A stretch of DNA of 64,000 nt, from contig CAYVOV010000023.1 in the NCBI GenBank assembly GCA_964453525.1, positions 1 to 64,000 on the forward strand, given 5' to 3'. The translations under genes and the position numbers were made by a program. The DNA is from CAYVOV01 sp964453525 (lineage in GTDB: Bacteria; Chloroflexota; Dehalococcoidia; Dehalococcoidales; UBA2162). The notes beneath the pieces were generated by a model. The model ran no database searches. It had not been told where the DNA came from and was given only the letters and a program-made list of their open reading frames with translations. Of the stretch, positions 46,256 through 55,243 are shown in pieces (within the stretch, counting starts at the first letter, position 1; every line of letters starts with the position of its first letter).

Positions 46256-46792
46256 GTGAAATGTAAAATTTGCGGGCATGATAACCTTCCTGAAGCGCGA
46301 TTCTGCGCCAACTGCGGGGCTGCCCTGGTCACGGAAACGCAGCCTCCGGCAGCGCCGGTATCTCCCCCGGGAACAGAAACTGCACCAGCACCGATGGAGA
46401 TATCCGGTGAATACGCCGGGTTCTGGATACGTCTGGTGGCGGCAATTATCGATGGTGCCATACTTGCTGTTGCCACTTTTTTCACCAGAGGATTCGGTAC
46501 CATACTTGTCTGGCTATACTTCTGGCTCTTTACCGGACTTACCGGACAGACTCTCGGCAAGATGGTAGTTGGTGTCAAGGTTGTCGATGCCAAAGGAGAT
46601 AGGCCTACGATTGGTATTGCCGCACTGAGAGAAATTCTGGGCAAGACCTTATCTGTTATTGCATTATTTATTGGCCTACTCTGGATTGCCTGGGACGATA
46701 AGAAACAGGGCTGGCATGACAAAATTGCAGGTACTTACGTGGTAAAGGTGGTGAAGACAGAAAGGAAGGAATCAGAGGAGGGGAGATTATGA
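46256..46792 (+). CDS. Zinc-ribbon RDD-family membrane protein
   Basis: The 178-residue protein starts with a zinc ribbon (C-K-I-C-G-H near residue 3 and C-A-N-C-G-A near 18), a Pro-rich linker, and an RDD domain (G-F-W-I-R-L-V-A-A-I-I-D-G-A near residue 60) with about three membrane helices. The conserved G-Q-T-L-G-K-M-V-V-G-V-K-V and H-D-K-I-A-G-T-Y are family marks. GTG 46256 follows GGAGTGAG. It overlaps the following DUF2339 gene by four bases. RDD proteins are membrane proteins, some linked to ion transport; function here unknown. Confidence 0.85.
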   Translation: MKCKICGHDNLPEARFCANCGAALVTETQPPAAPVSPPGTETAPAPMEISGEYAGFWIRLVAAIIDGAILAVATFFTRGFGTILVWLYFWLFTGLTGQTLGKMVVGVKVVDAKGDRPTIGIAALREILGKTLSVIALFIGLLWIAWDDKKQGWHDKIAGTYVVKVVKTERKESEEGRL

Positions 46793-48756
46793 AGTGTCCA
46801 AACTGTCAGAGAGAGAATGAACCGACAAGCCATTTCTGTATCTACTGTGGTTCCATCCTGCAATCATCCGAAACAGGACCCTCCCCGGAACCAGAGCAGA
46901 GTTCCGACGAGGTTCCTCTAGAGTACCTGCAAAGTCTTCGCCGCGATATTCAGAGACTGGAAGGGCTTATCAGTCTGATGAATGAACGCCTTCTTGCTAT
47001 GGAAAAGTTATCCAACCTACCTTCCGCGGAAGCTCGGCCAGCCGAGCCGGTAACTCCGCCACCGGCAGAGCCTGTTCCGGTAAGTGCGGCGGCCGGCGCC
47101 GGGGAAGCCCCGGTCGTAGAACGCTGGGAGAGCCCAATCGAGCAGCCGCCTTTACCACCGGGCACTGAAGCTAAAAAGAGTACCTTTAAAGAACGGGAGT
47201 GGGAGCAGATTCTGGGAGGGCACTGGCTGGCAAGAATCGGCGTTATTGCAATCGTTATAGGCATAGGCTTTTTCCTTAAGTATGCCTTTGACAATAACTG
47301 GATTGGTCCCACCGGACGAATCATTCTGGGTATTGTTGCCGGTCTGGCAATGCTCGGCGGCGGTTACTACTGGCAGAAAAAATACCCGATACTCGCTCAG
47401 GCAATCAGCGGCGGCGGCATCGCCGTTCTCTATCTTTCCATCTTTGCCGCCTTTGCGGTATATGACCTGATACACTTTTACGTCGCCTTTGGCTTCCTGT
47501 TTCTTGTCAGCATCACGTCGGCAGGTCTAGCCCTTCGCTACAATTCAATGGCTCTGGCAATAATCGGTATCCTCGGTGCCTTTTTGGCTCCCTTCATTTT
47601 ATCGGTCTCCGCTCCATCGGTACCCGGCACCGGCAGTACCGACACTGGCTTCTGGCTTCTCATCGGCTATGTAATGGTAGTGGACATCGGAGTCCTGGTT
47701 CTATCCACCTTCCGTAACTGGCGCTGGTTTACCCTGTTGGCACTTATAAGTTCGCTCTCGGTCTATGGCCTGCTGCACATGAATAGCGTCGGCATCCTGG
47801 CTTCGATGCTGAGCCTGACCATCATCTTTCTCATCTTTGTCGGAGCGACGACTTTATTCAACATTGTCTGGCGCCGTCCTGCCCAGCCTTTTGACGAGGC
47901 AGTTATAGTTATCAATGCAGCGGCATATTTCGGGATAAGCTTCGGACTGATGTGGAGTGATTTCCGAATCTGGCTCGGCGGCTTCGCTGTACTGCTGGCA
48001 CTGTTTTATGGCGTTATTGCCTATATTGTCCTCAGGAGAGGCACTGAGAATGTTAGGCTTGGGTTTTTTGCCCTGAGCATCGCCCTTGTTTTTCTCACCA
48101 TTGCCATACCGGTCCAGATTGGCGACCGGGCATGGACAACGATAGCCTGGGCTGCCGAAGGCATAGTTCTACTCTGGCTGTCATTCACCCTGCGTATGCA
48201 CCAGCTCCGCGGCTACGGATATGCCGTATTGATAATTACCATGCTGCGCCTGCTGTTTTTCGACCACATAGTGGATATGCGTACCTATCAGCCCATTCTA
48301 AATGAGCGATTCCTTGCTTTTGCCGTCAGCATTGCCGCCTTTTACTTTGGCGGTTACCTTCTCCGGCGGAACAGAGAGACGCTGCGGGAATGGGAGCAGC
48401 AAATGCTTTCCATATACCCGGTTCTGTTCGTTGCCGCTAACTTTTTTACAATCTGGCTGCTCAGCGCCGAGGTTATCGACTACTTCGATACCTCACTTGC
48501 CCTCACCATTCTCTGGGCGGTCTATGCCGTGATGCTCCTTGTTATCGGCATGGTCAAGCAGTGGCGTCCGGTCAGGTTGTGGGCACTGGCTACATTAGTC
48601 ATTCCCATAGTAAAAGTTTTCGCCTATGACGTATTTACGCTGGACAGGGTATACCGTATCATTGCATTTATCGTGCTGGGGCTCCTGCTGGTTGCCAGCG
48701 GTTATCTCTATAACCGTTATAACAAATCGATAAGAGGATTTATTGCTAAGAAATAA
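46789..48756 (+). CDS. DUF2339 multi-pass membrane protein with N-terminal zinc ribbon
   Basis: The 655-residue protein opens with a zinc ribbon (C-P-N-C, C-I-Y-C-G), a short coiled coil (E-Y-L-Q-S-L-R-R-D-I-Q-R-L-E), a Pro-rich linker and then about 18 membrane helices from residue 145, beginning L-A-R-I-G-V-I-A-I-V-I-G-I-G-F-F-L-K-Y. The pattern fits DUF2339, found with DUF3999 in many bacteria; it is thought to relate to cell envelope or polysaccharide export, but no function is proven. It is coupled by overlap with both neighbours. Confidence 0.85.
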   Translation: MKCPNCQRENEPTSHFCIYCGSILQSSETGPSPEPEQSSDEVPLEYLQSLRRDIQRLEGLISLMNERLLAMEKLSNLPSAEARPAEPVTPPPAEPVPVSAAAGAGEAPVVERWESPIEQPPLPPGTEAKKSTFKEREWEQILGGHWLARIGVIAIVIGIGFFLKYAFDNNWIGPTGRIILGIVAGLAMLGGGYYWQKKYPILAQAISGGGIAVLYLSIFAAFAVYDLIHFYVAFGFLFLVSITSAGLALRYNSMALAIIGILGAFLAPFILSVSAPSVPGTGSTDTGFWLLIGYVMVVDIGVLVLSTFRNWRWFTLLALISSLSVYGLLHMNSVGILASMLSLTIIFLIFVGATTLFNIVWRRPAQPFDEAVIVINAAAYFGISFGLMWSDFRIWLGGFAVLLALFYGVIAYIVLRRGTENVRLGFFALSIALVFLTIAIPVQIGDRAWTTIAWAAEGIVLLWLSFTLRMHQLRGYGYAVLIITMLRLLFFDHIVDMRTYQPILNERFLAFAVSIAAFYFGGYLLRRNRETLREWEQQMLSIYPVLFVAANFFTIWLLSAEVIDYFDTSLALTILWAVYAVMLLVIGMVKQWRPVRLWALATLVIPIVKVFAYDVFTLDRVYRIIAFIVLGLLLVASGYLYNRYNKSIRGFIAKK

Positions 48757-50050
48757 CAGTTTGACTATTTCTGGATTACTTCTTTCAGCCATTGTCCTCT
48801 TTTCAATGGGTGTTTCCACCGTTTATGCTGCCTTTTCCCTGAGTGACTGGAAATACGTCAAGCCTATCATCATCCCTGCGAGTCTGAAGGAAGCGGACCT
48901 TATAGAATTCTCACCTGATGATGAGGTCTTTGGCGGCGCGGCGTCTGGTCTGGCTGACCTGCGTATAGTCACTGCCAGCATCACTGAAGTACCTTACAAG
49001 CTTGAGGTTAAGGTAGCCGAGAAGAAGCGGACACCAATCGCTGTTACTCTTCGCGATAAAGGTTATGTTGCCGGAGCCTATACTACATTTATCGCCGACC
49101 TGGGAAGGGCAGGGATTCTGCATAACGAGATTGAATTTCAGTCTCCCACCGACAACTTCCGTCGTACTGCCGTGGTGGAGACCAGCAATAACAGGCAGAC
49201 CTGGATGAAGGTTGCCGAGCAGACTGTTTATGACTTCACGGTAAAAGAACGCAATTTTACCACCAGTGATACCGCAATACGCTATCCGGAAAGCACAGCC
49301 CGTTACCTGCGGGTTAAGATTGATGATGAGGAAGGAATGCCGGTCGAGATAACCCGCGCCACTTTATTCTATGTTGAAGAGACCGCAGCCGATGAAACGT
49401 CAAGGAGGGTAACCGTTCAGGACGTTGTCCAGGATAGAGAGAAGGGTATTACCACAGTCGACCTTGATACCGGCGCCGCGGGAATTCCCAGCCACCGCCT
49501 GGCTGTCCGGACTGCCGATGTCAATTTCCACCGCCAGGTTACAATTCAGGCAAGCCGGGACAGGAAATCATGGAGGACGATACAATCGAACTCGGAAATT
49601 TATGCCTACGAGACGCCCAAGTTCACCGGTAAAAACCTGGTCATTAACTATCCGGAGTCCACGCTACGCTATCTCCGCATTATTATTCACGACCAGGATA
49701 GCCCGCCTCTCGGCATTGATGGCATTGACCTCTGGAGTCTACGCCGCCGTATTGTCTTTCGTGCCGAACCGCCGCAGTCTTACTTCCTGTATTATGGGAA
49801 TCCGGATGCCCGCCGACCATCTTATGATATCGAGAAAATATTCCCTTACCTTGAGACCGAGAATTTGGTGGATGCCAGGCTGGGTACCCAGGCAGACAAT
49901 CCCGATTTCATTGAGAAGGAACCCCCGGTTACGGAACGCTTTCCCTGGCTCCTTCCTCTGGTAATAGCTTTGGCCGTGACAGTGGTGGCGCTGATATTGC
50001 TTGGCATCACCCGCCAGGCAAAGAAAGTTCTCACGCCTCCGCCGGAATAG
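48743..50050 (+). CDS. DUF3999-type envelope protein
   Basis: The 435-residue protein has a signal peptide (hydrophobic stretch L-L-L-S-A-I-V-L-F-S-M-G-V-S, residues 12-25), a large outer part with two similar modules (each with Y-P-E-S-T-x-R-Y-L-R and S-x-N-R/D-R-K/Q-T/S-W), and a C-terminal membrane helix (L-P-L-V-I-A-L-A-V-T-V-V-A-L-I-L-L), so it is anchored outside the membrane. The repeated galactose-binding-like modules suggest carbohydrate contact. TTG 48743 lies inside the DUF2339 end, showing coupling. DUF3999 and DUF2339 are known neighbours. Confidence 0.82.
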   Translation: MLRNNSLTISGLLLSAIVLFSMGVSTVYAAFSLSDWKYVKPIIIPASLKEADLIEFSPDDEVFGGAASGLADLRIVTASITEVPYKLEVKVAEKKRTPIAVTLRDKGYVAGAYTTFIADLGRAGILHNEIEFQSPTDNFRRTAVVETSNNRQTWMKVAEQTVYDFTVKERNFTTSDTAIRYPESTARYLRVKIDDEEGMPVEITRATLFYVEETAADETSRRVTVQDVVQDREKGITTVDLDTGAAGIPSHRLAVRTADVNFHRQVTIQASRDRKSWRTIQSNSEIYAYETPKFTGKNLVINYPESTLRYLRIIIHDQDSPPLGIDGIDLWSLRRRIVFRAEPPQSYFLYYGNPDARRPSYDIEKIFPYLETENLVDARLGTQADNPDFIEKEPPVTERFPWLLPLVIALAVTVVALILLGITRQAKKVLTPPPE

Positions 50051-50146
50051 CTATCTCACCTCACTGCCGACTCTTTGGCCGTGCCCGACTGTCCCTTCCG
50101 CTGGCTTCTGCGGTGTGTTAATATTGAGGAGAAGGCTGAAAGAGAT

Positions 50147-51463
50147 ATGGTCGAGCAGATTCGTAAACTACCCCTTTTTCCTTTAACCGCTGAAGTGAAT
50201 AACCGGGGGCATCTTCTGATTGGCGGTTGTGACACGGTAGAGCTTGCCGCCGAGTTCGGCACGCCGCTGTATGTCTTCGATGAGTCAACGTTGCGCAGCC
50301 GCTGCGCCGAGTTCAGGACGGAATTCGGCAGTCGTTACCCGCATATCAGGATTAATTATTCCTGCAAGGCTTTCATAAACAGGGCAGTTTTGCTCCTCTT
50401 CATGGAGGAAGGACTTGGACTGGATGTTGTCTCCGGCGGGGAAATCGGCATCGCCCGGTCGGTCGGCTTCCCGATGGAGAGGGTCGATTTTCCCGGCAAC
50501 AATAAATCAGCCGAAGAGCTGATTTATGCACTTGAATCAGGCATACACCGGATAGTCGTCGACAACTTCCACGAGCTGAAAATGCTTGGGGAAATAGCCG
50601 GAGAAAGAGGTTGCAGGCCAGATATTCTATTGCGCATCTCTCCTGGAGTCGACCCGCACACCCACAAATATCTGACTACCGGGAATATTGACAGCAAGTT
50701 CGGCATTCCGATGGCTCATACTGAGAAAGCAGTGATAAATGCCATGTCCATGCCCGAGGTTAATCCGGTCGGCCTGCATTTTCACATCGGCTCGCAGATT
50801 GATGAGACCGAGTCCTATACAAAGTCAATTGATTATATCCTCGGCTTTGCCGCCGCGATGAAACAGAAGCACGGTTTCGAATGTAATGAGTTAAGTGTCG
50901 GCGGCGGGTTCGCCGTCCAGTATACTCTTGATGCTCCGGTCCCGCCCATCTCAGTCTATGCCGATGTTTTTACTTCAAGTATTATAGACAACTGCCACAG
51001 GCTGGGATTGGATGAACCGCAGCTTATCATCGAGCCGGGAAGGGCAATGGTAGCCCGGGCCGGGGTGGCATTGTATACAATTGGGGCGATTAAGGACATA
51101 CCCGAAGTCAGGTGCTATGCCTCGGTGGATGGCGGCATGGCGGATAATATCCGTCCCGCTCTCTACCAGGCGAAACTGGAAGCGGTAGTGGCTAACAAGA
51201 TGATGGAGAAAGAGACGCGTGAGTTTACCATTTCCGGTAAATTCTGCGAACCCGGAGACGTGTTAATCACGGATATCAGCCTGCCGGCGCTGCTTGCCGA
51301 GGATATTCTGGCAGTGGCCGGCTGCGGTGCCTACAGTATACCGGAGGCAATGAATTACAACGCTTCGTTCAGGCCGGCAATAGTTATGGTCAATGAAGGA
51401 AAACCACGCCTCATCCGGCGGCGGGAAACCCTCGAAGACCTGATGAGATGCGATATCGTTTAA
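50147..51463 (+). CDS. lysA: Diaminopimelate decarboxylase
   Basis: The 438-residue PLP enzyme turns meso-diaminopimelate into lysine. The PLP lysine is in N-Y-S-C-K-A-F near residue 67. Later H-F-H-I-G-S-Q, the S-V-G-G-G-F-A and P-G-R-A-M-V-A phosphate loop, and G-P-L/C-E-P-G-D-V-L (here K-F-C-E-P-G-D-V) are present. The last Tyr motif reads G-C-G-A-Y-S. ATG 50147 with GAAAGAG fits the family start better than the upstream ATG at 50075. It is followed at 44 bases by holB. Confidence 0.95.
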   Translation: MVEQIRKLPLFPLTAEVNNRGHLLIGGCDTVELAAEFGTPLYVFDESTLRSRCAEFRTEFGSRYPHIRINYSCKAFINRAVLLLFMEEGLGLDVVSGGEIGIARSVGFPMERVDFPGNNKSAEELIYALESGIHRIVVDNFHELKMLGEIAGERGCRPDILLRISPGVDPHTHKYLTTGNIDSKFGIPMAHTEKAVINAMSMPEVNPVGLHFHIGSQIDETESYTKSIDYILGFAAAMKQKHGFECNELSVGGGFAVQYTLDAPVPPISVYADVFTSSIIDNCHRLGLDEPQLIIEPGRAMVARAGVALYTIGAIKDIPEVRCYASVDGGMADNIRPALYQAKLEAVVANKMMEKETREFTISGKFCEPGDVLITDISLPALLAEDILAVAGCGAYSIPEAMNYNASFRPAIVMVNEGKPRLIRRRETLEDLMRCDIV

Positions 51464-51507
51464 ATGCAGGTACCAAGTATAAACATTGAACACGCAGGAC
51501 TTTCGGT

Positions 51508-52548
51508 ATGTGGCAGATAATAGGACAGAGTAAGAATGTGGACTTTCTTCAGCGTAGCTTGGAGACAGGTTCCCTGTCACATGCTTACCTTTTTGTCGGC
51601 CCCGCTCACGCCGGTAAGATGACGCTGGCGGTGAACCTGGCCCAGGCGTTAAACTGCGGTGAGGCGGTCGTTCCCTGCAACCAGTGCGACTCCTGCTTGA
51701 AGATAGATGCGGGCAAGCATGCCGATATCATGACCCTGGACCTGAGCCATAACGAAGACCCGGATGAATCCAGGCAACAAATGGAAATCAGTGTTAAACA
51801 AATAGAAGCAGCCCAGCACGCTGCCAGCCTGCCACCATTTGAAGGCAGGTGCAAGGTGTTTATTATTGACGGCGCTGAGCTTCTATCTATAGGAGCCGCC
51901 AATCGCCTGCTGAAGACCCTTGAAGAGCCGGAAGGGAAAGTGGTCTTTATACTGCTGGCGGCGGATGAAAAACTTCTACCGGAGACGGTAGTCTCCCGAT
52001 GCCAGGTCCTGAGACTGCCGCCAACACCGGCAGGAGAGATAGAAAACACCCTCATTAAGGACCGGGGCGTTGAGCCGGAAAAGGCAAAACTTCTCGCCCG
52101 GCTCTGCCACGGCTGTCCGGGTTGGGCGGTATCGGCTGCCCGCGACGACAGCCTGCTTCAGCAGAGGAACGAGTGGGTGGACGGATTAATTGACATTATC
52201 AACGCCGTAAGCGAGGAGCGTTTTTCTTACGCCGCACAACTGGCAACCCGGTTCGGTCAGAGTCGGGAAGCTGTCTACGAAAGGCTTGATTTATGGCTCG
52301 ATTTGTGGCGTGACCTGCTGTTAATCAAAGCAGCCTCAATAGATAATATTGTAAATATCGACAGGCTGGGAACTCTTTCAGCCATGGCAGGGAATTACAA
52401 TCTGTCTCAGATAAGGAGTTTCATAAAAAGTATTCAGGGAGCCAGTGTACAGCTCCGGCAGAATGCCAATCCGCGTCTGGTACTGGAGGTACTGATGCTC
52501 GACATACCGGAAGCGGCAGGATACAATAGAGTTAGATCTGCTACCTGA
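51508..52548 (+). CDS. holB: DNA polymerase III delta' subunit
   Basis: The 346-residue clamp-loader subunit has the AAA+ layout with G-P-A-H-A-G-K-M-T (P-loop), a zinc module C-N-Q-C-D-S-C-L-K and the S-R-C motif (V-V-S-R-C-Q-V-L). The nucleotide loop departs from G-x4-G-K-T/S-T, which is usual for delta'. The start is ATG 51508. It is followed by ricT at 13 bases, the order also known in Firmicutes (holB-yaaT). The short C-terminal domain is complete. Confidence 0.93.
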   Translation: MWQIIGQSKNVDFLQRSLETGSLSHAYLFVGPAHAGKMTLAVNLAQALNCGEAVVPCNQCDSCLKIDAGKHADIMTLDLSHNEDPDESRQQMEISVKQIEAAQHAASLPPFEGRCKVFIIDGAELLSIGAANRLLKTLEEPEGKVVFILLAADEKLLPETVVSRCQVLRLPPTPAGEIENTLIKDRGVEPEKAKLLARLCHGCPGWAVSAARDDSLLQQRNEWVDGLIDIINAVSEERFSYAAQLATRFGQSREAVYERLDLWLDLWRDLLLIKAASIDNIVNIDRLGTLSAMAGNYNLSQIRSFIKSIQGASVQLRQNANPRLVLEVLMLDIPEAAGYNRVRSAT

Positions 52549-52561
52549 TTAGAGGATAATT

Positions 52562-53398
52562 ATGTCTGATAATATAGTTGGAATAAGATTCAGAAGGGCC
52601 GGCAAAGTGTACTACTTCGACCCCCAGGATATCGAGCTGGAGGTAAACGACAGGGTGGTTGTCGAGACAGCCCGTGGCCTGGAACTGGGACAGGTGGCTA
52701 TTGCCCCCACTCAGGTTATTGTCAGTGAGGTGAATCAACCCCTGAAGTTAGTGGTGCGTAAAGCGGAAGAAAAGGACATCAAGCGCGTTAAAGAGCTTGA
52801 TGACAAGGAAAGAGAAGCTCTTATCGAATGCGGTAAGCTGATTGACAAACTTGAATTGCCGATGAAGCTGCTGTCCGCCGAGTATAATCTTGAGGGCAAT
52901 CGCCTTACGTTACGCTTCAGCGCCGCCGAGAGAGTTGATTTCCGGGAGCTTGTCAGGGAGCTGGCAAGCCGCCTGAAGGTACGCGTGGAGATGCGGCAGA
53001 CAGGACCGAGAGATGAGGCCAAGCTGATTGGCGGCTGCGGCCGGTGCGGTCGTCCGATGTGCTGTGGCAGCTTCCTCAGCGAGTTTGCCCCCGTTTCAAT
53101 GAGAATGGCAAAGGACCAGGGCTTACCCCTCAACCCGATGAAAATATCGGGCGTTTGCGGCAGGCTTATGTGCTGCCTTGTCTACGAGAACGAGCAGTAC
53201 CACGAGATGAAAGGGAAACTACCAAAAAACGGTCAGAAGGTATCGACACCCTCCGGCACAGCCAAGGTACTCGGCACGAATCCTCTCAAACAAACAGTAA
53301 CGGTTGAGTTTGAGAGTAAAGCAACCCAGGAATTGCCACTCAGCGAGATTAGCGTTGAAGTCGAAGACAGACAGGCGCAAAAGAAGGCGGGAAAATAA
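52562..53398 (+). CDS. ricT: PSP1-domain protein RicT (YaaT)
   Basis: The 278-residue protein has a PSP1 core and the Cys-rich blocks C-G-R-C-G-R-P-M-C-C near residue 160 and C-G-R-L-M-C-C-L-V-Y-E near 197, which in RicT bind an iron-sulfur cluster with RicA/RicF and affect RNA maturation by RNase Y. The C-terminal domain is an extra beta-rich segment with a charged tail. ATG 52562 follows AGAGGATAATT. It overlaps rnhB. No sporulation genes are seen, so the role is probably in RNA processing. Confidence 0.92.
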   Translation: MSDNIVGIRFRRAGKVYYFDPQDIELEVNDRVVVETARGLELGQVAIAPTQVIVSEVNQPLKLVVRKAEEKDIKRVKELDDKEREALIECGKLIDKLELPMKLLSAEYNLEGNRLTLRFSAAERVDFRELVRELASRLKVRVEMRQTGPRDEAKLIGGCGRCGRPMCCGSFLSEFAPVSMRMAKDQGLPLNPMKISGVCGRLMCCLVYENEQYHEMKGKLPKNGQKVSTPSGTAKVLGTNPLKQTVTVEFESKATQELPLSEISVEVEDRQAQKKAGK

Positions 53399-54029
53399 TT
53401 CCCGTCCACCTTCTTTAACCGAAGAAAGACTGCTCGAAGCAGAGGGCTACCGGTATATTGCCGGTATAGATGAGGTCGGGCGGGGTGCTCTCGCCGGGCC
53501 GGTAGTAGCCGCCGCCGTTATCCTGCCTCTCAAGATGAAACACCGCTGGTCCAGTCAGGTCAGAGACAGCAAGCAGTTGACTCCTGCCAGGCGCGAAATC
53601 CTCTTTCACCATATCCACGAAACGGCAATATCAATCGGAATCGGCTCCGCCGACCGTGAGATAGTAGATACCCGGGGTATAGTCAGGGCAACGCGACTGG
53701 CGATGAAGCTTGCCGTGGAGCAGCTTTCGCCCCCACCGGACGCTCTGCTCATTGACTATATGCGTCTTCCTGAGGTCAGATTACCCCAGAGGGGGATAAT
53801 CGACGGTGACAGCCGGTGCTTCTTTATTGCCTGTGCCTCGATTGTCGCCAAGGTCACCAGAGACCGCTTGATGACAGAGATGGACAGCACCTATCCCGAG
53901 TACGGACTCGCCCGCCATAAAGGCTACGGAACCAGAGAGCACCTTTCTTGCCTTTCCCGGCTGGGACCATCACCCATCCACCGGCAGACCTTCAGGCCGG
54001 TAAGGGAAATGCTCCAGCGTTTGTTATAA
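53355..54029 (+). CDS. rnhB: Ribonuclease HII
   Basis: The enzyme cuts RNA in RNA-DNA hybrids, removing primers and single ribonucleotides. The catalytic set is visible: G-I-D-E-V-G-R-G-A-L-A-G-P-V (Asp-Glu), L-L-I-D-Y-M-R-L-P and V-T-R-D-R-L-M. The start is unclear: no ATG or GTG lies between the ricT end and the catalytic motif. TTG 53355 inside ricT is taken here (224 residues), TTG 53304 would give 241; neither has a good ribosome site, so coupling with ricT is likely. Upstream residues are very basic (D-R-R-K-R-R-R-E). Confidence 0.9.
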   Translation: MKSKTDRRKRRRENNSRPPSLTEERLLEAEGYRYIAGIDEVGRGALAGPVVAAAVILPLKMKHRWSSQVRDSKQLTPARREILFHHIHETAISIGIGSADREIVDTRGIVRATRLAMKLAVEQLSPPPDALLIDYMRLPEVRLPQRGIIDGDSRCFFIACASIVAKVTRDRLMTEMDSTYPEYGLARHKGYGTREHLSCLSRLGPSPIHRQTFRPVREMLQRLL

Positions 54030-54460
54030 ATTTCTCTCTGTCTCCCTTTGCCAAGGGGAGAAGTCAGAATAAACATTATCATAATGACCCACAAATTATG
54101 GTAAGAGGAGTATAATGGGGGCGAAGCCACTATATTAACAGAGAGCTTGAGGGAGGCGCAGTCTCGATATTAATGGGAAGTTAGAGAGGGGCGAAGCCCC
54201 TCTCACCATAAATTAGTCCCCCTTCCCCTTTTACAAAGGGGGGCCTTGCCTCAAAAGTCATTCTGGAGTCCGCCACTGGCGGACGAAGAATCTCAGGGTG
54301 GGGAGTCAAGGTAATACCCCTCCTCCCTGAGACCCTTCGCGGAGTTTACACTGACCGGAGCGAATGTGCTCGGGGTGACAGGGACACACGACTTTTTAGG
54401 CAAAGCTCCTTTAAAAGGGAAAGGGGAATGGGGTTATATAAATAAGGTAGCTAAAACGGA
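54030..54460. other. Gene-free stretch with hairpin and family A repeat
   Basis: No gene is seen. A hairpin GAGAGGGGC-GAA-GCCCCTCTC lies at 54184-54204; the family A repeat copy 3 follows, bounded by CCCCTTCCCC and GGGGAAAGGGG blocks. A possible weak hairpin near 54040-54060 (CTCCCTTTGCCAAGGGGAG) may end rnhB. Confidence 0.65.
54245..54404 (+). repeat. MITE-like 160-bp repeat (family A), copy 3
   Basis: It runs from CTTGCCTCAAAAGTC to GACTTTTTAGGCAA, with the same inner blocks as copy 1 (CCGCCACTGGCGG in place of CCGCCTCTGGCGG). Non-coding. Confidence 0.85.
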
Positions 54461-54826
54461 ATGAAACGAAGAAATACCGGTATCCTCGGAGAGAACCTGG
54501 CAAAGAATTTCCTGAAAAAAAAGAAATATAAAATTATTGAAACAAACTACCGCTGTCCTCAGGGCGAAATCGATATTGTAGCCAGGCATAAAGATTATCT
54601 CGTCTTTATCGAGGTAAGGAGCAAGACCAGCCTGAATTACGGCAGCCCCGAAGAATCAGTCACCCCTATAAAAAAAGAAAGATTGATAAATGCCGCCTAT
54701 CATTACCGGCAGAGCCACAATGACCTGCCAGAGCTATGGCGTATCGATTTCGTAGCCGTAGAGATTACCCCGGAAGGCAAACCCTCACGAATCGAGCTTA
54801 TTGAAAATGCCGTAGGCGGTGACTAG
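54461..54826 (+). CDS. yraN: YraN/UPF0102-family protein (nuclease-like)
   Basis: The 121-residue protein has the family layout: L-G-E-N-L-A near the start, C-P-Q-G-E-I-D-I-V-A, V-F-I-E-V-R-S-K and I-D-F-V-A-V-E. It resembles the Holliday-junction resolvase/PD-(D/E)xK fold (E-I-D and E-V-R/K), but activity is not established; relatives may process recombination intermediates. It often lies near rnhB, as here (430 bases after it, with a repeat in between). ATG 54461 has only AACGG upstream. Confidence 0.92.
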   Translation: MKRRNTGILGENLAKNFLKKKKYKIIETNYRCPQGEIDIVARHKDYLVFIEVRSKTSLNYGSPEESVTPIKKERLINAAYHYRQSHNDLPELWRIDFVAVEITPEGKPSRIELIENAVGGD

Positions 54827-54895
54827 ATAGCACTGGTATTTTTATTAATCTAACCGCTTCCGTCCTCTTCTATTTTAGGAAGATAGGAGTAAAAA

Positions 54896-55243
54896 ATGAA
54901 AGAAGTGGTATCAAGTCCGGCTCTGGTAGCATATTGCGGTCTTTATTGCGGTGCCTGCGGGTCATATTTAAGAGAGCGCTGTCCCGGCTGTCATGAGAAC
55001 GAAAAAGCGAAATGGTGCAAGGTCAGGATATGCTGCATTGAAAATGAGTACCTGTCCTGTGCCGAGTGCAAGGAGTTCGATAATCCAAAGGACTGTAAGA
55101 AGTTCGAGAATATATTTGCCAGGCTGGCAAGTTTTTTCTTTCGCTCGGACAGGCTTGCCTGTATCCGGCAGATTAAAGACCTGGGGATTCAGGGTCACGC
55201 CGATAATATGGCCGAACACAGGCGGCAGACAATTAAGAAATAG
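54896..55243 (+). CDS. DUF3795 cysteine-rich protein
   Basis: The 115-residue protein has eleven cysteines or so, with Y-C-G-L-Y-C-G-A-C-G near residue 13, R-C-P-G-C-H, W-C-K-V-R-I-C-C and C-A-E-C-K-E-F, the pattern of DUF3795, which probably binds zinc or an iron-sulfur cluster. The C-terminal half is helical and basic. AGGAGTAAAAA precedes ATG. It stands alone between yraN and a repeat. Function unknown. Confidence 0.9.
   Translation: MKEVVSSPALVAYCGLYCGACGSYLRERCPGCHENEKAKWCKVRICCIENEYLSCAECKEFDNPKDCKKFENIFARLASFFFRSDRLACIRQIKDLGIQGHADNMAEHRRQTIKK

Noticed and set aside
46204..46722. 172-codon open frame on the minus strand
   Set aside because: Antisense to the zinc-ribbon RDD gene, whose cysteine pairs and membrane helices are clear.
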